Source: Streptomyces sp. NBC_01288 (GTDB taxonomy: Bacteria; Actinomycetota; Actinomycetes; Streptomycetales; Streptomycetaceae). From it: a stretch of 64,000 nt of DNA. The notes beneath the pieces were generated by a model, which was not told where the DNA came from, searched no databases, and saw nothing but the letters and a program-made list of their open reading frames with translations. Position numbers and translations under genes: made by a program. Below, one piece after another: positions 53,407 to 64,000 of this stretch (within the stretch, counting starts at the first letter, position 1; every line of letters begins with the position of its first letter). Location of the stretch: assembly GCF_035982055.1 (NCBI RefSeq), contig NZ_CP108427.1, forward strand, positions 2,108,001 to 2,172,000, in the 5' to 3' direction.

Positions 53407-54672
53407 ATGTCGGCAATGAGCAACAGCAACTGGTCCCGCCGATCGATATTCAGGGCGGCCGCGGGGATGGCCGCGGCGGGCACGCTGGCCGCGTGCGGGG
53501 GTAACAACGGGCGGGGCGGGGGGTCTGGTTCGGGCACGAACCTCGTCCAGTACTTCCACGCCTACGGCGAAGCCGGGACCGAGCAGGCCATCAAGCGGTA
53601 CGCCAAGGCGTACTCCAAGGCCGACGTGACCACGAACTGGATCACCGGCAGCAACTTCGAGGCCAAGCTCTTCTCGTCCCTGCTCACCAAGCAGGCGCCC
53701 GACGTCTTCGAGTTCCACCCGCAGTTGCAGCTGGTCAAGAGCGGTCAGGTGGCCGACCTGAGCGACATCATCGATCCGGTGAAGGACGACTTCAACCCGG
53801 CCGACATCAAGTCGCACACCGTGGACGGCAAGGTCTACGGGATCCGGATGATCGACGACCCGCAGTTCTTCTACTACCGAAAGTCGATGCTGGAGAAGGC
53901 CAAGGTCGAAGTCCCCACCACGCTCGACGAGTTGCTGGAGGCCGCCGCCAAGCTCACCACCAGCAAGGTCAAGGGCGCCTATCTCGGCAACGACTTCACC
54001 GCGGTCCAGAACCCGATCATCTGGTCGGCCGGCGCCGACACGCTCGACGCCAACAACCAGATCGCCTACCACACGGACGGGGTCGTCGAAGGCCTCAAGA
54101 AGCTCCGCCAGTTGTTCACCAGCGGCCATGTGCTGCTCGACGCCCCGACCGACTTCTGGGACCCGTCCTCGCTCAACCAGGGACTGTGCGCCATCCAGTG
54201 GGGCGGCATGTGGTCCATGCCCGCGATGCAGAAGGCCCTCGGCGACGACCTGGGCGTCTTCCCCTTCCCGAGCATCGGCGGCAGCGGCAAGCAGTCGGTG
54301 TACAACGGCGGTTGGTCGATGTTCGTCAACGCCAAGAGCGAGAACCTCGAAGCGGCCAAGGCCTACGTCAAGTGGCTGTGGATCGACCAGAAGAAGTACC
54401 AGGAGGACTGGGCGCTGTCCTACGGCTTCCACATCCCGCCGCGCTCCTCGATCGCCGCCGAGGCCACCAAGCTCAAGTCCGGCCTCCCCGCCGAGGGCGT
54501 CAAGCTCTTCACCGACTACGGCCACTTCGACAACATCGGCTTCGACCAGACCATGCTCACCGCGTTCGGCGACGTGATCGCCAACTCCGTGCGCAAGAAC
54601 GGCAATCCGGAGGCCGCGCTCGACGCCTGCGACAAAAAGGTCAGCGTCGAGCTCAAGAAGCTGTTCGGATAG
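53407..54672 (+). CDS. ABC sugar transporter, lipoprotein binding protein
   Basis: A 421-residue extracellular solute-binding protein of the MalE-like family 1. The signal is both Tat- and lipobox-type: SRRSIFRAAAGMAAAGTLAAC with Cys 30 as the lipidated residue, followed by a Gly/Ser linker. The mature part has the two-lobe pattern (VQYFHAYGEAGTEQAIKRYAKAYS; KQAPDVFEFHPQLQLVKSGQVADLSDII; GGMWSMPAMQKALGDDLGVFPFP). It delivers oligosaccharide to the two permeases encoded next; the ATPase is not in the cluster and is probably a shared MsiK-type protein. Confidence 0.94.
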   Translation: MSAMSNSNWSRRSIFRAAAGMAAAGTLAACGGNNGRGGGSGSGTNLVQYFHAYGEAGTEQAIKRYAKAYSKADVTTNWITGSNFEAKLFSSLLTKQAPDVFEFHPQLQLVKSGQVADLSDIIDPVKDDFNPADIKSHTVDGKVYGIRMIDDPQFFYYRKSMLEKAKVEVPTTLDELLEAAAKLTTSKVKGAYLGNDFTAVQNPIIWSAGADTLDANNQIAYHTDGVVEGLKKLRQLFTSGHVLLDAPTDFWDPSSLNQGLCAIQWGGMWSMPAMQKALGDDLGVFPFPSIGGSGKQSVYNGGWSMFVNAKSENLEAAKAYVKWLWIDQKKYQEDWALSYGFHIPPRSSIAAEATKLKSGLPAEGVKLFTDYGHFDNIGFDQTMLTAFGDVIANSVRKNGNPEAALDACDKKVSVELKKLFG

Positions 54673-54692
54673 ACCGGCGGACGGAACCCGAG

Positions 54693-55661
54693 ATGTCGAC
54701 CACCACCACGCGCGGGGTCGCGCAGCCCGCCTCGGCCAAGGCCTCCCAGGCCCGGCCGCGGCGGGGCCTGCGGTCCAACGCCACCCTGAACTTCTGGCTC
54801 TTCACCGGCCCGTTCCTCATCGGCCTGGTGATCTTCGTCTTCGTCCCCATCGGATGGAGCATCTGGCTCAGCTTCTTCGACGCCCGCTACACCGTCACGC
54901 CGAGCCATTTCATCGGCTTCGACAACTACAAGCAGATCCTGACCAACAGCAACTTCCCTGAATCGCTGCTGACGTTCACGGTGTTCGCCGCGTTCATCGT
55001 GCCGACCACGTGGGCGCTGTCGCTGGGGCTGGCCCTGCTGGTGAACCAACTGCGGTTCATGCGGGCGTTCTTCCGGTCGGTGTTCTTCCTGCCGACCGCC
55101 GTCTCGTACGTCGCCGCCGCGCTGATCTGGAAGATGTCCATCTTCAGCGGCGTCCGCTTCGGCCTGATGAACACCGTCCTCGGCTGGTTCGGTGTCGACA
55201 ACATCGCCTATCTGGCGAACCCCAGCCCGCCCTGGTATTGGCTGGTCATCGTGAGCCTGCGCCTGTGGATCCAGGCCGGCTTCTACATGATCCTGTTCCT
55301 CGCGGCGCTCCAGAACATCCCGGCCGAGCTGTACGAGGCCGCCGCCATCGACGGCGCCAAGCGAGGCTGGCAGACCTTCCGGTACATCACGCTGCCTCAA
55401 CTCCGCGCCACCTCGACCGCGGTGATCCTGCTGCTGCTCATCGCCGCCTACCAGGCCTTCGACGAGTTCTTCAACATCATCGGAACCAAGGCGACTTGGG
55501 CCCAGACCCCGCTCATGGAGCTGTACAAGACGGCGCTCGGCACCAGCCAGGACTACGGCGCCGGCAGCGCGGGCGCGGTCATCCTGTCCCTGCTGATCTG
55601 CATCGTCACCCTCGCCCAGGGCAAGATCATGGGCTTCGGAAGGGGGGAGGAGGTCAAGTGA
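54693..55661 (+). CDS. ABC sugar transporter permease 1 (MalF type)
   Basis: A 322-residue membrane protein with six hydrophobic segments after a basic N-terminus. The MalF-type coupling loop is EAAAIDGAKRGWQTFRYITLPQLRA. It starts 20 bases after the binding-protein gene and ends overlapping the next permease (GTGA), so the three are one translation unit. It brings in the sugar captured by the lipoprotein. Confidence 0.94.
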   Translation: MSTTTTRGVAQPASAKASQARPRRGLRSNATLNFWLFTGPFLIGLVIFVFVPIGWSIWLSFFDARYTVTPSHFIGFDNYKQILTNSNFPESLLTFTVFAAFIVPTTWALSLGLALLVNQLRFMRAFFRSVFFLPTAVSYVAAALIWKMSIFSGVRFGLMNTVLGWFGVDNIAYLANPSPPWYWLVIVSLRLWIQAGFYMILFLAALQNIPAELYEAAAIDGAKRGWQTFRYITLPQLRATSTAVILLLLIAAYQAFDEFFNIIGTKATWAQTPLMELYKTALGTSQDYGAGSAGAVILSLLICIVTLAQGKIMGFGRGEEVK

Positions 55662-56524
55662 CCACCACCGCACCGCAGTTGGGCAAGAAGCGCAAGAAGC
55701 GCGGCGGCATCCTCGGCAACACCGGCCTGTATCTCGCCGTCGGCGTCGCCGCCCTGCTCTTCCTGCTCCCCTTCTACCTGATCGTCCGCAACGCCCTCTC
55801 CACGGACCCGGAGATCACCGGCGAGAACTGGAAGCTGCTCCCCTCCTTCCAGTGGGGCAACATCTCCGAGCTGTTCGACGACCCAACCGTCCAGTTCGGC
55901 CGCTCCCTGTGGAACTCCACGGTCGTCGCCGTCCTGATGACCGTGGGCACGCTCCTGGTCTGCTCGCTGGCCGGCTACGGTCTGGCCCGCATCCCCTACA
56001 AGCACTCCAACAAGGTCTTCTACGCCGTCCTGGCGACCCTGATGGTCCCCACAGCCGTGACCTTCGTGCCGAGTTTCGTGCTCGTCTCGTCGCTCGGCTG
56101 GGTCGACACCTACCGGGGTCTCATCATCCCGGGCCTCTTCAGTGGTTTCACGTGCTTCCTCTTCCGGCAGTACTTCCTGGGGTTCCCCAAGGAGTTGGAG
56201 GAGGCGGCACGCGTGGACGGGCTCGGCTACTGGGGCGCGTACTGGCGGATCGTCGTGCCCAACTCGCTGAACTTCTTCGCGGCGATCGCCACGATCACGT
56301 TCATCAGCGGCTGGAACGCGTTCCTCTGGCCGCTGGTCATCGGCCAGGACCCGGACTCGTGGACCGTCCAGATCGCCCTGTCGTCGTTCATGACGAACCA
56401 GACCGTCAACTTCCATCTCATCTTCATGGCCACCGCAGTTTCCATCCTCCCCCTGATCTTCGTGTTCCTCTTCCTCCAGCGCTGGCTGGTCCAGGGCATC
56501 GCGCAGACCGGCATCAAGGGCTGA
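55658..56524 (+). CDS. ABC sugar transporter permease 2 (MalG type)
   Basis: A 288-residue membrane protein with six segments. The conserved loop EEAARVDGLGYWGAYWRIVVPN contacts the ATPase. The GTG start lies within the end of the preceding permease (four-base overlap) behind GGGGGGAGGAGG. It acts as a heterodimer with permease 1. Confidence 0.94.
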   Translation: MTTTAPQLGKKRKKRGGILGNTGLYLAVGVAALLFLLPFYLIVRNALSTDPEITGENWKLLPSFQWGNISELFDDPTVQFGRSLWNSTVVAVLMTVGTLLVCSLAGYGLARIPYKHSNKVFYAVLATLMVPTAVTFVPSFVLVSSLGWVDTYRGLIIPGLFSGFTCFLFRQYFLGFPKELEEAARVDGLGYWGAYWRIVVPNSLNFFAAIATITFISGWNAFLWPLVIGQDPDSWTVQIALSSFMTNQTVNFHLIFMATAVSILPLIFVFLFLQRWLVQGIAQTGIKG

Positions 56525-60599
<4,075 letters not shown>

Positions 60600-60603
<4 letters not shown>

Positions 60604-60641
60604 ACGCACTGTTCCGGCTCACCCGAAGGCTGATCCAGTGA
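60600..60641 (+). CDS. 13-residue ORF bridging MFS and ABC genes
   Basis: The peptide MNALFRLTRRLIQ is encoded between two operons. Its ATG shares four bases with the MFS stop (ATGA) and its TGA shares four with the next GTG start (GTGA). It contains GAAGG, the ribosome site of the ABC ATPase gene. It may serve only to couple translation; a peptide function is unproven. Confidence 0.35.
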
Positions 60642-61648
60642 GCGCGAGCAGCATCGAGGTGCGCGGTCTGTCCCGCACCTTCCACACGACCGTCCGGCGG
60701 CCGGGTCTCGTCGGCGGTCTGCGCTCCCTCGTCAACCCGGAGCGCGTGCCCAAGCACGCCGTCTCCGACGTGACCTTCGACGTCGCCCCGGGCGAACTCC
60801 TCGCCCTGCTCGGCCCGAACGGCGCCGGCAAGTCCACCACCATCAAGATCCTCACGGGCATCCTCAGGCCCACCTCCGGCGAGGCCCGGGTCGCGGGCGT
60901 GGTGCCGTACGAGGAGCGGGAGCGCAACGCCCGCAACATCGGGGCGGTGTTCGGGCAGCGGACCCAGTTGTGGTGGGACCTGCCGGTGCGCGAGTCGTTC
61001 GCGATCCTGCGAGACATCTACGAGGTGCCGAAGGCCCAACACGCCGCGCGGCTGCGGGAGTTCGACGACATCCTCGAACTGTCCGCCTTCTGGGACACCC
61101 GGGTCCGGCATCTCTCCCTGGGCCAGCGGGTGCGCTGCGACCTGGCCGCCGCCCTGCTGCACGACCCGCCGGTCGTCTTCCTCGACGAGCCGACCATCGG
61201 CATGGACGTGGTCGTGAAGGAGCAGGTGCGGGAGTTCCTGCGGCACCAGGTGGAGGAGCGCGGCCGTACGGTCCTGCTGACCACGCACGACATGACCGAG
61301 GTCGCCCGGCTCGCCGAGCGGGTCGTCCTCATCAACCACGGCCGGCTGGTGCTGGACGGCACCCTCGACGAGATCCGCCGCAAATTCGGCTCGACCTGGC
61401 AGATACGCGCGACGCTCGCCGACGCGCACGCCGAGGTCGTGGCGCTGCCGGGCATCGCGCTCGTACGACGGGACGGACCGCAGGTGGTGTTCGGGCCGGA
61501 CGGAACCGAGGGGCCGACCGTCCACCAGGCGCTTAAGCAGGTCATCGAGCGGTACGAGGTGACCGACGTCGCCATGGACGAGGCCGAGTTGGAGGACGTG
61601 ATGCGGGCCGCCTACGTCCAGGCCGGGCCGCCGGCCGAGGAGGCCTGA
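60638..61648 (+). CDS. ABC-2 exporter ATPase
   Basis: A 336-residue ATP-binding subunit. Walker A is LLGPNGAGKSTTIKIL, the Q-loop region FGQRTQLWWDLPV, the signature LSLGQRVRCDLAAALL, Walker B VVFLDEPTIGMD and the H-loop TTHDM. A C-terminal extension of ~80 residues after the core is typical of the DUF990-type exporters (NodI/daunorubicin-like). It starts within the tiny ORF and leads two permease genes. The cargo is unknown. Confidence 0.94.
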   Translation: MSASSIEVRGLSRTFHTTVRRPGLVGGLRSLVNPERVPKHAVSDVTFDVAPGELLALLGPNGAGKSTTIKILTGILRPTSGEARVAGVVPYEERERNARNIGAVFGQRTQLWWDLPVRESFAILRDIYEVPKAQHAARLREFDDILELSAFWDTRVRHLSLGQRVRCDLAAALLHDPPVVFLDEPTIGMDVVVKEQVREFLRHQVEERGRTVLLTTHDMTEVARLAERVVLINHGRLVLDGTLDEIRRKFGSTWQIRATLADAHAEVVALPGIALVRRDGPQVVFGPDGTEGPTVHQALKQVIERYEVTDVAMDEAELEDVMRAAYVQAGPPAEEA

Positions 61649-61649
61649 C

Positions 61650-62453
61650 ATGGCCGCCCTGCACGCCTGGCGCGCCGCCCGCGTCACCCCGCTCGGCGAA
61701 CTGCTCGCCCCGCCCCGCATCACGGCCGCCCTGCTCCGCCTCACCGTGCAGGTGGTCCTGGTGGCGTCCCTGTGGCGCGGCCTGTACGCGCACACCGGTG
61801 CCACCGCCGGACTCACCCGCGACCAGGCGGTGACGTACGCCGTCCTGGCCGTACTCGCCTCCCGGCTGCGGGAGTTGGACCAGTACGCGGGCCGGGACAC
61901 GGTCCTGCAACACATGCACTTCGGCACGATCATCTACTGGTATCTGCGCCCGCTGCCACCCCAGCGCTACTACGCGCTGCGGGCGTTCGGCGAGCAGATG
62001 TACGGGCTGGCCTGGGCACTGACGGGCTACGTCGTCTGCCTCGCGGCCGGGGTCGTGGACCCGCCCAAGTCGGCAGCGGCGGCAGGGGTGTTCGCATTGA
62101 GCATGCTGCTCGGCCAGCTGGTCCTCTACTACGTCATGCTCGTCATCGACCAACTCTGCTTCTGGACGCTCCGCAACGGGGCCGCGATGCTCATCCTGAT
62201 CTTCGCGCAGAACCTGCTGTCCGGGGTGTACGCGCCGCTGTGGTTCTTCCCGGACTGGTTCATCACGATGAGCCGCTTCCTGCCGTTCCAGGCGACGCTC
62301 AGCGTGCCGCTCTCGATCTACGTGGGCCGTGTCCCGCTGTCCGACGCGGGCGCCCAACTCGCCCTGCAAGCAGTGTGGGTGGTGGCCCTGTCCCTGTTCA
62401 CCCGGTTCCTGTGGCGGCGCGCCGCCCGTCGAGTCGTGGCCCAAGGAGGTTGA
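61650..62453 (+). CDS. ABC-2 exporter permease 1
   Basis: A 267-residue membrane protein with six hydrophobic segments (for example VQVVLVASLWRGLYAHTGA; AYVLYYVMLVIDQLCFWTLRNGAAMLILIFAQNLLSGVYAPLWFFPDW), of the ABC-2/DUF990 kind. It begins one base after the ATPase stop. Its own stop overlaps the next start (TGATG). Confidence 0.92.
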   Translation: MAALHAWRAARVTPLGELLAPPRITAALLRLTVQVVLVASLWRGLYAHTGATAGLTRDQAVTYAVLAVLASRLRELDQYAGRDTVLQHMHFGTIIYWYLRPLPPQRYYALRAFGEQMYGLAWALTGYVVCLAAGVVDPPKSAAAAGVFALSMLLGQLVLYYVMLVIDQLCFWTLRNGAAMLILIFAQNLLSGVYAPLWFFPDWFITMSRFLPFQATLSVPLSIYVGRVPLSDAGAQLALQAVWVVALSLFTRFLWRRAARRVVAQGG

Positions 62454-63259
62454 TGCGTGTGAATGCCGTCCGGATCGTGTGGCGCATCACGCGCCTCAAC
62501 TTCCGTGCCCAACTGGAATATCGCACCGAGTTCCTGCTGATGATCGCGATCGGCGCGATCTGGCAGGTGTCGGTGATCGTGTTCGCGACGGTACTGCTCA
62601 CCCGGTTCGCCGGGATGGGCGGCTGGGACAGCTCGGACGTGCTGCTGATCCCGGCGACGCGGATGATGGCGCACGGCCTGATGGTGCTGTTCCTGGGCCG
62701 TATGCACGGCATCGGCCGGTACATCCAGGAGGGCCGTGTCGACATCTACCTGGTGCGGCCGATGCCGGTCCACCGCCAGGCCCAGTTGGAGTACTTCCCC
62801 ACCAACGCGATCGGCGACCTGACGGTGGCGACCGGCCTGATGATCGGCGCGCTCGGCCGCAGCCACCTGGACTGGACGGCGGGCCGCTCCGCGTATCTGA
62901 TCGCCGCGCTCATCGGCGGCATGCTCCTGGAGGCCGCCCTCTTCACGGCCGTAGCGAGCGCGTCTCTCCGCTTCCCGTCCGCGGACTACTGGAGCCGCTG
63001 GCTGGAGGACCTCCTCGGTACCTTCGGCAGCTACCCGCTCAACGTCCTGCCCCGGGCGGTCGGCGGCTTCCTCACCTACGCCCTTCCGCTCGCCTTCGTC
63101 GCCTACCTGCCGGCCGCCGTACTGACCGGCCACGGCCACGACACCGGCGTCCCGTACTGGCTCGCGGCGGCCTCACCGCTCGTGGGCGTGCTGGCGTACC
63201 TCGGGGCGCGGTTGCTGTGGCGATGGAGTCTGGGGCACTACACGGGTGTGAACGGGTGA
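62453..63259 (+). CDS. ABC-2 exporter permease 2
   Basis: A 268-residue membrane protein of the same family, six segments, beginning MRVNAVRIVWRITRLNFRAQLEYRTEFLLMIAIGAIWQ. AAGGAGGT directly precedes its ATG and lies in the end of permease 1. Two different permeases with one ATPase is the usual DUF990-type layout. Confidence 0.92.
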   Translation: MRVNAVRIVWRITRLNFRAQLEYRTEFLLMIAIGAIWQVSVIVFATVLLTRFAGMGGWDSSDVLLIPATRMMAHGLMVLFLGRMHGIGRYIQEGRVDIYLVRPMPVHRQAQLEYFPTNAIGDLTVATGLMIGALGRSHLDWTAGRSAYLIAALIGGMLLEAALFTAVASASLRFPSADYWSRWLEDLLGTFGSYPLNVLPRAVGGFLTYALPLAFVAYLPAAVLTGHGHDTGVPYWLAAASPLVGVLAYLGARLLWRWSLGHYTGVNG

Positions 63260-63355
63260 GCGCGCCAAGGAAGTTGTGACCCAGGTCTCACAACGGCCGT
63301 GCAGCAGATCCGCCCGTTTCCCCGTCGAGGAGGGGTGACAGGAAGGGAGGAGCGT

Positions 63356-63925
63356 GTGGATCTGGCAGCCAAGTGGGCAACGGGCGCGGGGCGCGGCGAA
63401 GTCGGCACCGTGGAGGGTGACTTCCATGGATTCGTCGCCGCCCGGTCGGCCGCCCTCTTCCGGGGCGCACTCGTCCTGACGGGCAGTCGCGACGCGGCGG
63501 AGGATCTGGTCCAGGAGACCCTGGAGCGGGCCTGCCGCAAGTGGCGCACGATCAGCGCCAAGGACGCCCCGGACGCGTACGTACGGCGGATCATGGTCAA
63601 CCTCGCCAACGACCGTTGGCGGCGGTTCCGCCGTACGGCTCAGCACCCGGTGGACGGCGACCCGGTCGCGCCGGGCGACGAGTACGGACGGATCGACAGC
63701 CGGGACCAGTTGGTGCGTGCTCTTCAGCAACTGCCCATGCGGATGCGGACGGTGGTGGTGCTGCGGTACTTCCACGATCTGTCCGACGCCGAGATAGCGG
63801 CCGACCTGAAGATCTCGCAGAGCACCGTCCGCTCTCAACTCGCCCGGGGAATCGACCGGTTGAGAAGCCAGTTTCCCGCACTCTCCGCCCCTTCATCGCA
63901 GCAGCTCACGGAGGGAACCCGATGA
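63356..63925 (+). CDS. SigE-family ECF sigma factor
   Basis: A 189-residue sigma factor. Region 2 is FVAARSAALFRGALVLTGSRDAAEDLVQETLERACRKWRTI. Region 4 is LVRALQQLPMRMRTVVVLRYFHDLSDAEIAADLKISQSTVRSQLARGIDRLR. This matches the actinobacterial SigE-like/SACE group (ECF type), which lacks extra domains. GTG 63356 has GGGAGGAG at good spacing; other in-frame starts upstream have none. It overlaps the next gene by four bases, so a co-encoded anti-sigma or target protein is likely. Confidence 0.9.
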   Translation: MDLAAKWATGAGRGEVGTVEGDFHGFVAARSAALFRGALVLTGSRDAAEDLVQETLERACRKWRTISAKDAPDAYVRRIMVNLANDRWRRFRRTAQHPVDGDPVAPGDEYGRIDSRDQLVRALQQLPMRMRTVVVLRYFHDLSDAEIAADLKISQSTVRSQLARGIDRLRSQFPALSAPSSQQLTEGTR

Positions 63926-64000
63926 GTTCGTACGACCCGCGGCCCTCCGGCTGCACACCTTTCGAAGAGGAACTGATCAACGCCATGAACGACTTCGCGC
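63922..64000 (+). CDS. Gene coupled to the sigma factor, 3' end outside window
   Basis: ATG 63922 shares ATGA with the sigma-factor stop, and GGAGGGAA lies upstream. Only 26 residues are visible (MSSYDPRPSGCTPFEEELINAMNDFA). The position suggests an anti-sigma factor or membrane partner, but the visible part shows no motif. Confidence 0.7.
   Translation, partial: MSSYDPRPSGCTPFEEELINAMNDFA

Overview
This window is high-GC DNA (about 70%) with GTG and TTG starts, purine-rich ribosome binding sites and actinobacterial gene families (PucR and ROK regulators, DUF2637, SigE-type sigma factor, alditol oxidase, Ser/Thr kinase with PQQ-type sensor). It is almost certainly a chromosomal segment of a Streptomyces. 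I see no rRNA, tRNA, CRISPR array, integrase or intact insertion sequence. Both ends cut genes: metE on the left and a gene behind a sigma factor on the right.

1-8.5 kb: end of metE with a strong terminator, a histidine-phosphatase relative lacking its catalytic histidines, a cytochrome P450, a DUF2278 protein, an SRPBCC protein, a LysE exporter and a membrane Ser/Thr kinase. 8.5-17.2 kb: a purine-catabolism unit on the minus strand (FAD, 2Fe-2S and molybdopterin subunits of a xanthine dehydrogenase, an NCS2 purine permease, and the XdhC cofactor-insertion protein), facing a divergent PucR regulator. A palindromic sequence is inserted in frame in the 2Fe-2S gene.

17.3-35.9 kb: regulators and housekeeping functions. 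These are a helical-repeat protein whose 3' end is present in three tandem copies, a GntR regulator, an FhuF-like iron protein behind an iron box, a DUF2637 membrane protein, an ATPase of the anti-sigma type, a membrane-bound HTH protein, a pyruvate oxidase relative, a PP2C-like protein with a long proline-rich repeat region, a TrmB/LuxR-type regulator, a GDSL hydrolase, a PPOX-class oxidoreductase, an Ogt plus AdaA-AlkA alkylation-repair pair, and rsgA preceded by a 23-codon ORF.

35.9-45.8 kb looks accessory. A coupled trio (signal-less DUF1906 protein, small membrane protein, Tat-exported M15-like protein) lies between intact rsgA and a decayed second copy of rsgA with its short ORF, in the same orientation. 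Beyond that are an SDR/truncated monooxygenase/HxlR group with twin palindromic operators, a large unrecognised protein, and a fusion of sigma-like domain, zinc motif, membrane segment and cellulose-binding module that could act as a one-protein polysaccharide sensor.

46.0-60.6 kb: a radical SAM protein with unusual cysteine spacing, a PNPOx-fold protein and alditol oxidase, then a glycan-use locus: ROK repressor, secreted GH30 with ricin-type lectin, ABC sugar importer (binding protein and two permeases), GH2 beta-galactosidase and an MFS transporter. The enzyme pair suggests beta-1,6-galactan side chains of plant arabinogalactan. 60.6-64 kb: an ABC-2 exporter (ATPase and two permeases), then a SigE-family sigma factor coupled to a truncated downstream gene.
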